Shown here: piece after piece, positions 6,537-12,170 of the stretch
How the letters are laid out: every line of letters starts with the position of its first letter
How positions within the stretch are numbered: the first letter of the stretch is position 1
Origin: Herminiimonas sp.
GTDB lineage: Bacteria; Pseudomonadota; Gammaproteobacteria; Burkholderiales; Burkholderiaceae
NCBI GenBank assembly: GCA_014377155.1
Contig: JACMQD010000412.1
Location: forward strand, 1 to 12,170
Reading direction: 5' to 3'
DNA: 12,170 bases
The notes under the pieces: generated by a model
What the model saw: only the letters and a program-made list of their open reading frames with translations
Told to the model about the DNA's origin: nothing
Database searches by the model: none
Program-made: the position numbers and the translations under genes

Positions 6537-8351
6537 TTAGAACCACGCGTCCTGCATATCGAGCGTGGTGGTGTCGATGGTTTCGAGCAAATCGAGTTGC
6601 TGGTGCACCTTCGGCAATTCCCACTTGAAGAAATAGGCGCACGCTTGCAATTTGCCCTGATAAAAATCAGCGTCGTGTCCTGTTTTGCCGACCGCCAGCA
6701 AGGCCTGTTCGAGCCAGATCCACGCGACGACCGTGTGGCCGAACGCTTCCAGATACAGCGAGGCATTGGCGAGCGTCTTGTTCATGTCGCCCGCGCCATA
6801 CAGTGTCTGCGTAACGGCGTCGATGCGTTTCAGGGCCGTACCGAGTGACTTCGCATATGCTGCGAGTTCCGGCACTGCGAGCGCGTGTTCAATGGTCCTC
6901 TGCACTTCGACCGCGAGCGCCTTGAAGGCAGCACCGTTTTGCATCGTCACTTTGCGTCCGAGCAGATCCAGGCCCTGAATACCATGCGTGCCTTCGTGAA
7001 TCGGATTCAGGCGATTGTCGCGGTAAAATTGTTCGACGTTATATTCGCGGGTATAACCGTAGCCGCCATGAATCTGGATCGCCAGGTTGTTCGCTTCCAG
7101 GCACCATTGCGAAGGCCATGACTTGGCGATCGGCGTCAGGATATCGAGCAAAAGCGTGGCCTGCGCGCGAACGTCCGGGGCGGTAGAGGTCCGTTCATCG
7201 TCGACCAGTTTCGAGCAGTACAGGGCAAGTGCGAGACCGCCTTCGACATAGGCCTTTTGGGCGAGCAGCATGCGTTTGACATCGGTATGCTCGACGATCG
7301 GCAACTGCGGCTTGGCCGGGTCCTTGGCGAGCGGATGACGTCCTTGGGGACGGTTGCGCGCATAGTCGAGCGAATGCAGATAACCGGTGTAACCCAGCAT
7401 GACCGCGCCCAAGCCGACACCGATGCGTGCCTCGTTCATCATGTGGAACATGTTCGCCAGTCCTTTGTGGACTTCGCCGACCAGATAGCCGATCGCGCCG
7501 GCTTTACCGCCCGGCTTGAACTTGCCCTCGCCGAAATTGAGCAGGCAATTGGTGGTGCCGCGATAACCCATTTTGTGATTCAGGCCTGCCAGCACGACAT
7601 CGTTGCGCTCGCCTAGCGAGCCATCGGCATTGACCAGCTTCTTGGGCACGATGAACAGCGAAATGCCCTTGACGCCGGGGATCAGCTTGCCCTCGGCGTC
7701 GGGCACCTTGGCCAGCACCAGATGGACGATGTTTTCCGACAATTCATGTTCGCCGGCCGAAATCCACATCTTGTTGCCGATGAGCCGATAAGTACCGTCG
7801 GCTTGCGGTTCGGCGCGGGTGACGATGTCCGACAGGCTCGATCCGGCCTGTGGCTCGGACAAGCACATCGTACCGAAAAAACGGCCTGCCAGCATCGGCT
7901 TGACGAAGGTTTCGATCTGCGTCGGCGTGCCGCACTTGAGTAGCGTGTTGGCATTGCCGATAGTCAGAAAAGGATACGAAGACGTACCGACGTTGGCGCC
8001 TTTGAAATAGGCGAAACCGGCTTTCTCTACGACGCACGGCAACTGCATGCCGCCGCTGTCGAAGTCCTGACCGGCGGCCATCAGTCCGGCCTCGGAAAAC
8101 GCCGTCAGCGCAGTCTTGACTTCCGGGATGATGTGTACCGTTTCGCCGTCGAAATGCGGTTCGTTCTGGTCATTCTTCTTGTTGTGCGGGGCAAACAGGT
8201 CGGTGGCGATCTGCTCGCATGTGTCGATGGCGGCGCTGAAGGTTTCGCGTGAATGATCAGCGAACCGCTCACGCTGCGTCAGCGACTCGACATCGAGCCA
8301 TTCGAACAAAAGGAAGTCGAGGTCGCGCCGGGAGATAATCTTTGATTGCAT
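6537..8351 (-). CDS. Acyl-CoA dehydrogenase, long (about 600-residue) form
   Basis: This 604-residue FAD enzyme oxidises acyl-CoA to 2-enoyl-CoA, passing electrons to ETF. In order it has an N-terminal extension (1-40) typical of the long bacterial form, and the FAD/substrate signature M-C-L-S-E-P-Q-A-G-S-S (162-172) with W-I-S-A-G (196-200). The C-terminal catalytic domain follows, with I-H-G-G-Y-G-Y-T-R-E (427-436) and R-L-N-P-I-H-E-G-T-H-G-I-Q (447-459), where E453 is the likely catalytic base. An extra C-terminal helical domain of about 130 residues completes it. This architecture is shared with DmdC-type (3-methylmercaptopropionyl-CoA) dehydrogenases and many uncharacterised paralogues, so the substrate is open. 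The start at 8351 has AAAGG about 7 bp upstream; the alternative at 8372 has none. It lies 136 bp after the thiolase and 22 bp before the Dabb gene. Confidence 0.95.
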   Translation of the reverse strand: MQSKIISRRDLDFLLFEWLDVESLTQRERFADHSRETFSAAIDTCEQIATDLFAPHNKKNDQNEPHFDGETVHIIPEVKTALTAFSEAGLMAAGQDFDSGGMQLPCVVEKAGFAYFKGANVGTSSYPFLTIGNANTLLKCGTPTQIETFVKPMLAGRFFGTMCLSEPQAGSSLSDIVTRAEPQADGTYRLIGNKMWISAGEHELSENIVHLVLAKVPDAEGKLIPGVKGISLFIVPKKLVNADGSLGERNDVVLAGLNHKMGYRGTTNCLLNFGEGKFKPGGKAGAIGYLVGEVHKGLANMFHMMNEARIGVGLGAVMLGYTGYLHSLDYARNRPQGRHPLAKDPAKPQLPIVEHTDVKRMLLAQKAYVEGGLALALYCSKLVDDERTSTAPDVRAQATLLLDILTPIAKSWPSQWCLEANNLAIQIHGGYGYTREYNVEQFYRDNRLNPIHEGTHGIQGLDLLGRKVTMQNGAAFKALAVEVQRTIEHALAVPELAAYAKSLGTALKRIDAVTQTLYGAGDMNKTLANASLYLEAFGHTVVAWIWLEQALLAVGKTGHDADFYQGKLQACAYFFKWELPKVHQQLDLLETIDTTTLDMQDAWF

Positions 8352-8411
8352 GGTCAGCCTTTGCCCATGCAACGGAATCGAAGCACGGACGCATGATTCA
8401 TTTCAGAGACG

Positions 8412-8439
8412 GTCGGGCCAACCGCTGCGGCTGGCCGAC
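8412..8439 (-). other. GC-rich hairpin between the thiolase and acyl-CoA dehydrogenase genes
   Basis: GTCGGGCCA (8412-8420) pairs with TGGCCGAC (8432-8439) over 8 bp with one bulged base, with an 11-nt loop that is itself GC-rich. No T-run follows on the minus strand, so it is not a standard terminator. It lies in the only wide gap (136 bp) of the upstream operon and could stabilise the thiolase mRNA end or attenuate read-through. It is a predicted structure only. Confidence 0.4.
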
Positions 8440-8487
8440 ACTATGTAACAGCGTGGACACGAATGACTACGCCATTGCCGATAAAGG

Positions 8488-9666
8488 TCAGCAGACTTCG
8501 AACAGACCCGCCGCACCCTGGCCGCCGCCGATGCACATGGTCACGACCACATACTTGGCGCCACGACGCTTGCCTTCGATCAGCGCATGGCCGGTCAATC
8601 GGGCACCCGACACGCCATACGGATGGCCGACGGCAATCGCACCGCCATTGACATTGAGGCGCTCCATCGGAATACCCAGTGTGTCAGCGCAATACAGGAC
8701 CTGCACGGCGAACGCTTCGTTCAATTCCCACAGGCCGATATCTTCGACCTTGAGGCCGGCTTTCTTCAGCAGCTTCGGGATGGCGTAGACCGGGCCGATA
8801 CCCATCTCGTCCGGCTCGCAGCCGGCCACCGCGAAACCGCGGAAAATACCCAGCGGCTGCAGGCCTTTTGCTTCGGCGACTTTGCTGTTCATGACGATCG
8901 CGACCGACGCGCCATCCGAGAACTGACTGGCGTTACCGGCAGAGATGACACCGCCCGGGACTGCCGAACGAATCTTCGAAACTGCTTCCAATGTCGTGTC
9001 GCCACGGATACCTTCGTCGGCCGAAATCGTTACTTCCCGCGAGACCAGCATGCCGGTCGCCTTGTCGGCTACACCCATGATGGTGGTCATCGGCACGATC
9101 TCGTCGTTGAACTTGCCTTCGTTTTGCGCGGCGAATGCGCGCTGCTGGCTGCGTACGCCGTATTCGTCCTGACGCTCGCGGCTGACCTTGTAACGCTTGG
9201 CGACCATTTCTGCGGTTTGCAGCATCGGCCAGTAGACTTCCGGCTTGTTTTGCTTGAGCCAGACTTCCGCCATCATGTGCATGTTCATTTCCTGCTGTAC
9301 GCAGGAAATCGACTCGACACCACCGGCAGCGTAGATGTCGCCCTCACCGGCGATGATGCGTTGGGCTGCAGTCGCAATGGTTTGCAGGCCGGACGAACAA
9401 AAACGATTGATCGTCATACCACCCGTGGACACCGGACATCCTGCACGCAGGGCAATCTGACGGGCGATGTTGCCGCCAGTCGCACCTTCAGGACTGGCGC
9501 AGCCGATCACCACGTCCTCGACTTCGCCAGCTTCGATCTTGGCGCGCGAGATCGCTGCATTCAGCGCATGACCGCCCAATGTCGCGCCGTGAGTCATGTT
9601 GAACGCGCCTTTCCAGGACTTTGCAAGGCCGGTACGGGCGGTGGATACGATGACGGCGTCAGTCAT
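8488..9666 (-). CDS. Acetyl-CoA C-acyltransferase (thiolase)
   Basis: This 392-residue thiolase is complete at both ends. The acyl-accepting cysteine is C90 in N-R-F-C-S-S-G (87-93). N-E-A-F-A is at 316-320, the catalytic histidine H348 is in G-H-P-Y-G-V-S-G, and the second cysteine C378 is in [13 protein letters not shown] (378-390). The enzyme cleaves 3-oxoacyl-CoA with CoA to acetyl-CoA and a shortened acyl-CoA, or runs the reverse Claisen condensation. With the downstream acyl-CoA dehydrogenase, a degradative role is the likelier one. The start is fixed by AGGAGA about 7 bp upstream. It is the first gene of the leftward unit and is divergent from the transporter. Sequence alone does not separate FadA-type from other acyl-specific thiolases. 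Confidence 0.95.
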   Translation of the reverse strand: MTDAVIVSTARTGLAKSWKGAFNMTHGATLGGHALNAAISRAKIEAGEVEDVVIGCASPEGATGGNIARQIALRAGCPVSTGGMTINRFCSSGLQTIATAAQRIIAGEGDIYAAGGVESISCVQQEMNMHMMAEVWLKQNKPEVYWPMLQTAEMVAKRYKVSRERQDEYGVRSQQRAFAAQNEGKFNDEIVPMTTIMGVADKATGMLVSREVTISADEGIRGDTTLEAVSKIRSAVPGGVISAGNASQFSDGASVAIVMNSKVAEAKGLQPLGIFRGFAVAGCEPDEMGIGPVYAIPKLLKKAGLKVEDIGLWELNEAFAVQVLYCADTLGIPMERLNVNGGAIAVGHPYGVSGARLTGHALIEGKRRGAKYVVVTMCIGGGQGAAGLFEVC

Positions 9667-9784
9667 GTGAGTCTCCTAATATGAAATTGATTTGTGATGG
9701 TCGGTGTTCAACGACGGTAGCTGAATGTGGCGCTGCATCCCGAACCAGATTCCGGCGATGCGCAGCTTACTGAAATATCAGAAT

Positions 9785-9811
9785 ATCATAATTTAGTACG
9801 GTCGTTCGCAA
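9785..9811 (-). promoter_or_regulatory. Candidate promoter for the thiolase operon
   Basis: On the minus strand, TTGCGA (9811-9806) lies 15 bp from TATGAT (9790-9785). The -10 matches 5 of 6 consensus positions and the -35 matches 4 of 6, with a slightly short spacer. The segment around it is AT-rich, unlike flanking DNA. It would give a leader of about 110 nt. Just beyond the -10, AATATCA occurs twice, 8 bp apart (9774-9780 and 9782-9788). Confidence 0.45.
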
Positions 9812-9854
9812 ATTGTTCATGTTTCTTCGATCTTTCAGCAACGCGTCGAAGCGG

Positions 9855-9874
9855 TTTTTGCGAAAGCGCAAAAA
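9855..9874. promoter_or_regulatory. Perfect dyad in the divergent intergenic region; candidate operator
   Basis: TTTTTGCG (9855-9862) and CGCAAAAA (9867-9874) are perfect 8-bp inverted arms around AAAG. The dyad lies in the 334-bp gap between the thiolase and the divergent transporter, immediately before a TTGTCA -35-like hexamer for the transporter. It could serve as an operator for either gene. No cognate regulator is encoded in the window. Confidence 0.5.
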
Positions 9875-9875
9875 A

Positions 9876-9905
9876 TTGTCATTTGTAAGCTTCTGTAAGT
9901 TTACT
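9876..9905 (+). promoter_or_regulatory. Weak candidate promoter for the MHS transporter
   Basis: TTGTCA (9876-9881, 5 of 6) is followed after 18 bp by TTTACT (9900-9905, 4 of 6). It would give a leader of nearly 90 nt. Two of the TGTAAG repeats fall in its spacer. A CATAAT at 9981-9986 is a better -10 by itself but lies too close to the SD (9990-9996) to be useful. Confidence 0.28.
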
Positions 9906-9921
9906 GCAAGCCTTATGTAAG
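9884..9921 (+). repeat. Four helically phased TGTAAG-type direct repeats
   Basis: TGTAAG occurs at 9884-9889, 9894-9899 and 9916-9921, with a one-base variant, TGCAAG, at 9905-9910. Start-to-start spacings are 10, 11 and 11 bp, so all copies face the same side of the helix. Tandem direct half-sites of about 11 bp are characteristic of OmpR/PhoB-type response regulators, and Neisseria MisR is reported to prefer a TGTAA-core site. The array sits 80-117 bp upstream of the transporter start. Its regulator is not in the window. Confidence 0.55.
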
Positions 9922-10000
9922 GTTCGCGTCGCACACTCCAAACGTGCATGAATTACATGAATCGATTTTGCACTTCATTTCATAATTAGAGGAGACAAGC

Positions 10001-11665
10001 ATGGCGACAGCCCAAACCACGCCCCGCACCATGACCGCCGAGGAACGAAAAGTCATTTTCGCGTCGTCGCTAGGTACGGTGTTCGAATGGTACGACTTTT
10101 ATTTGTACGGGACACTTGCTGCCATTATCGGCAAGCAGTTTTTCTCCAATCTCGATCCGAACTCGCAAGTCATTTTTTCATTGCTGGCGTTCGCAGCGGG
10201 TTTCATCGTACGACCATTCGGCGCCATTTTCTTCGGTCGCCTGGGTGACATGATCGGCCGCAAATACACTTTCCTGGTGACGATCCTGATCATGGGCTTG
10301 TCGACGTTCATCGTCGGTATCCTGCCAAACTACGCTACCATCGGCATCGCTGCACCGGTTATTTTGATCGGCTTGCGCCTGCTGCAAGGTCTGGCGCTCG
10401 GCGGCGAGTACGGCGGTGCGGCGACCTATGTGGCAGAGCACGCGCCTCATGGCAAGCGTGGCGCTTACACTTCGTGGATTCAGACCACGGCAACGCTGGG
10501 CCTGTTCCTGTCGCTGCTGGTAATTCTGGGTACCCGTACGGCAATCGGCGAAGACGCTTTTGCTGCCTGGGGCTGGCGTGTGCCGTTCCTGGTGTCGATC
10601 TTCCTGCTGGCGATCAGCGTCTGGATTCGCCTGTCGATGAATGAATCGCCGGCATTTACCAAGATGAAGGCCGAAGGCAAGACATCGAAGGCGCCGCTGA
10701 CCGAGTCTTTCGGCGAGTGGAAAAACCTGAAGATCGTCATCCTGGCGCTGGTCGGCTTGACAATGGGCCAGGCGGTTGTCTGGTACACCGGTCAGTTTTA
10801 TGCGTTGTTCTTCCTGACTGGCGCGTTGAAGGTCGATGGCGCAACGGCCAACATCCTGATCGCGGTATCGTTGCTGATCGGTACGCCGTTCTTCATTATT
10901 TTCGGCTCCCTGTCGGACAGGATCGGTCGCAAGCCGATCATCATGGCAGGTTGCCTGATCGCGGCGCTGACCTACTTCCCGATCTTCAAGGCATTGACTG
11001 AAGCCGCTAATCCGGAACTGGCTGCCGCCCAAGCGAAGAACAAAGTAGTTGTCACGGCCGATCCGAAAGAATGTTCGTTCCAGTTCAATCCGACCGGTGT
11101 GCAAAAGTTCACCAGCTCATGCGATATCGCCAAGCAGGTTCTGGCGGCCAATTCGGTGAGCTACGACAATGCACCAGGCACAGGGCCGGCACAGATCGCC
11201 ATCGGCGACAAGATCATTACCGGCTACACCTCGCAAGGGTTGCCGCCTGATCAGGCCAAGGCCAAAGACGCCGAGTTCAAGAAATCGGTCGCCGACACGC
11301 TGAAAGAAGCTGGTTATCCGCCAAAAGCGAAGCCGATTCCTTTCATGAGTGCGCAATGGATGAAAATCGTGGCGCTGCTTACCCTGCTGGTGATCTACGT
11401 AACCATGGTGTACGGCCCGATCGCGGCGATGCTGGTAGAAATGTTCCCGACCCGCATCCGTTATACGTCGATGAGCTTGCCGTACCACATCGGCAATGGC
11501 TGGTTCGGTGGTCTGCTACCGGCCACGGCCTTGGCGATCGTCGCCCAGACTGGCAACATGTATAACGGCCTGTGGTATCCGATCATCTTCGCATCGATTA
11601 CCTTCGTCATCGGTATGCTGTTCGTCAAGGAAACCAAGGATATCGATATCTACGCCAAGGACTAA
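10001..11665 (+). CDS. MFS transporter of the metabolite:H+ symporter (MHS) family, ShiA/ProP-like, with large periplasmic insertion
   Basis: This 554-residue inner-membrane protein has about 12 transmembrane helices. The MHS hallmark F-E-W-Y-D-F-Y-L-Y-G is at 28-37 in TM1. Motif A appears twice, G-R-L-G-D-M-I-G-R-K (79-88) after TM2 and G-S-L-S-D-R-I-G-R-K (302-311) after TM8. R-L-L-Q-G-L-A-L-G-G-E-Y-G-G (126-139) is in TM4. Relatives import organic acids, shikimate or compatible solutes with protons. Ordinary members have about 430-450 residues; the excess lies at about 332-450, between TM9 and TM10. By motif topology that segment is periplasmic, and it contains two cysteines, C358 and C374. 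The start has AGAGGAGAC (9988-9996) upstream. It is divergent from the thiolase and followed by a strong terminator, hence monocistronic. The substrate is unknown, possibly an organic acid fed to the divergent operon. Confidence 0.93.
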   Translation: MATAQTTPRTMTAEERKVIFASSLGTVFEWYDFYLYGTLAAIIGKQFFSNLDPNSQVIFSLLAFAAGFIVRPFGAIFFGRLGDMIGRKYTFLVTILIMGLSTFIVGILPNYATIGIAAPVILIGLRLLQGLALGGEYGGAATYVAEHAPHGKRGAYTSWIQTTATLGLFLSLLVILGTRTAIGEDAFAAWGWRVPFLVSIFLLAISVWIRLSMNESPAFTKMKAEGKTSKAPLTESFGEWKNLKIVILALVGLTMGQAVVWYTGQFYALFFLTGALKVDGATANILIAVSLLIGTPFFIIFGSLSDRIGRKPIIMAGCLIAALTYFPIFKALTEAANPELAAAQAKNKVVVTADPKECSFQFNPTGVQKFTSSCDIAKQVLAANSVSYDNAPGTGPAQIAIGDKIITGYTSQGLPPDQAKAKDAEFKKSVADTLKEAGYPPKAKPIPFMSAQWMKIVALLTLLVIYVTMVYGPIAAMLVEMFPTRIRYTSMSLPYHIGNGWFGGLLPATALAIVAQTGNMYNGLWYPIIFASITFVIGMLFVKETKDIDIYAKD

Positions 11666-11695
11666 CCTGATCTGCAGTACGTCGTAGCGCTAGTC

Positions 11696-11728
11696 AAAAA
11701 GCCGCCAGGAAATTCTGGCGGCTTTTTT
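11696..11728. terminator. Rho-independent terminator of the transporter gene
   Basis: GCCGCCAG (11701-11708) and CTGGCGGC (11715-11722) form a perfect 8-bp GC-rich stem with a 6-nt loop. It is followed by six T on the plus strand and preceded by five A, so the stem can extend and the structure would also terminate minus-strand transcription. It starts 36 bp after the transporter stop codon. Confidence 0.95.
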
Positions 11729-11872
11729 GTTGCCTGAAGAGTTATCGAGTGGCGCAACAGGACCAATGTAATACTGTCCAAACGGCGCGCGATTTGGTAT
11801 CGTTCAAAAAAACTCCTTGCCGTTTCTACCATTCCGGTCCCGCGGCCTCCTCTCTCTTGCTTCCCTGCCCTC
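11729..11872 (+). promoter_or_regulatory. purT leader region, pyrimidine-rich and without a visible SD
   Basis: Between the terminator and the purT ATG no coding frame is convincing. TGTAAT at 11767-11772 matches 5 of 6 positions of a -10, but has only a poor TTATCG-like -35 at a 19-bp spacing. The last roughly 35 bases before the ATG are almost all C and T, with no purine-rich SD. No PurR-type palindrome is evident. Confidence 0.35.
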
Positions 11873-12170
11873 ATGAAGAAATCTCTTGTACTTGGTACTC
11901 CTCTCACCCCATCGGCAGTCAAGGTCATGCTGCTTGGCTCCGGCGAGCTCGGCAAAGAGGTCATTATTTCGCTACAGCGGCTGGGCGTGGAAGTTATCGC
12001 CGTCGACCGTTATCCGAATGCACCAGGCCATCAAGTGGCCCATCGTGCACACGTCATCAACATGGCGGACGGTACGGCGCTGGCGGCGTTGATCGCGCTC
12101 GAGCAGCCCGACCTGATCGTCCCGGAAATCGAAGCAATCGCCACCGAAACCCTGGTGGCACTTGAAGCAG
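11873..12170 (+). CDS. purT: Formate-dependent phosphoribosylglycinamide formyltransferase (GAR transformylase 2), 5' part
   Basis: The frame from 11873 stays open for 99 codons to the window edge. The translation closely follows the remembered PurT N-terminus: G-T-P-L-T-P-S-A (8-15), [13 protein letters not shown] (18-30), [11 protein letters not shown] (37-47), [10 protein letters not shown] (56-65) and [11 protein letters not shown] (83-93). This is the N-terminal ATP-grasp-associated domain of PurT. PurT makes formyl-GAR from GAR, formate and ATP in purine synthesis, independently of folate. The ATP-grasp domain lies beyond the window. No SD is visible before the ATG, yet the N-terminus has family-normal length, so the start is probably right. 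It is separated from the transporter by a strong terminator and is unlikely to belong to the catabolic cluster. Confidence 0.93.
   Translation, partial: MKKSLVLGTPLTPSAVKVMLLGSGELGKEVIISLQRLGVEVIAVDRYPNAPGHQVAHRAHVINMADGTALAALIALEQPDLIVPEIEAIATETLVALEA

Noticed and set aside
8587..9684. Long plus-strand frame (365 codons) antisense to the thiolase
   Set aside because: It mirrors a complete thiolase with all catalytic motifs. Long antisense frames are expected from GC-rich codon bias, and its product has no recognisable domain.
9767..9949. 60-codon minus-strand frame in the divergent intergenic region
   Set aside because: It has no SD before its ATG, overlaps the dyad and phased repeats, and has an unrecognisable product.
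9981..9986. CATAAT as the transporter -10 box
   Set aside because: The start site would fall at about the SD, leaving almost no leader, and no -35 lies at 16-18 bp.
10178..11104. Minus-strand frame of 308 codons inside the transporter gene
   Set aside because: It is a low-complexity, Arg/Gln-rich shadow product of the transporter reading frame with no family features.
11662..11964. 100-codon minus-strand frame over the terminator and purT start
   Set aside because: It crosses the intrinsic terminator and is antisense to a clear purT N-terminus.
1..12170. Defence system, CRISPR array, prophage or mobile element
   Set aside because: There are no repeat-spacer arrays, transposases, integrases, att-like repeats or nuclease/toxin families; all genes are metabolic.

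Overview
The window looks like chromosomal DNA from a betaproteobacterium of the order Burkholderiales, most likely Oxalobacteraceae-like (Herminiimonas/Janthinobacterium/Collimonas type). This is inferred from the protein flavour, the moderately high GC, the purT N-terminus and the MHS-family transporter. I could run no database search, so the genus is a guess. There is no rRNA, tRNA, CRISPR array, phage or insertion sequence visible.

Layout. From position 1 to about 9666 every gene is on the minus strand, so transcription runs right to left. The genes fall into two or three tight transcription units. The upstream unit runs from 9666 down to 3926: thiolase, long-form acyl-CoA dehydrogenase, Dabb-domain protein, NADP-type short-chain dehydrogenase (SDR), PaaI-like hotdog thioesterase, and zinc-free MDR (CurA/PTGR-like) oxidoreductase. 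Apart from a 136-bp gap after the thiolase, intergenic spacing is 8 to 39 bp. After a gene-free 294-bp stretch (3632-3925) with two strong dyads comes a second unit: GST-like protein, NAD-type SDR and epoxide-hydrolase-like alpha/beta hydrolase (3631 to 850). After another 147 bp come a 4HBT/FadM-like thioesterase and a GNAT acetyltransferase, which share a 4-bp ATGA overlap. The GNAT runs off the left edge.

From 9667 to 10000 there is a divergent regulatory region. It holds a perfect 8-bp-arm dyad and four helically phased TGTAAG-type repeats. The plus-strand gene on its right encodes an MHS-family (ShiA/ProP-like) proton symporter with an unusually large periplasmic insertion. A canonical intrinsic terminator closes it at 11701-11728, and the 5' part of purT (formate-dependent GAR transformylase) runs off the right edge.

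How the genes may work together (inference). Thiolase, acyl-CoA dehydrogenase, SDR and thioesterase together look like a beta-oxidation-type module for a specific acyl-CoA. The MDR enzyme, GST-like protein and epoxide hydrolase suggest that reactive (unsaturated or epoxidised) intermediates are also handled. The divergent organic-anion transporter could bring in the substrate. No enoyl-CoA hydratase, acyl-CoA ligase or regulator gene lies in the window, so the substrate cannot be named. Most of the region is ordinary catabolic chromosome. The items most worth a second look are the regulatory dyads and repeats, the transporter insertion, the GST C-terminal extension, and the Dabb protein's position inside an acyl-CoA operon.
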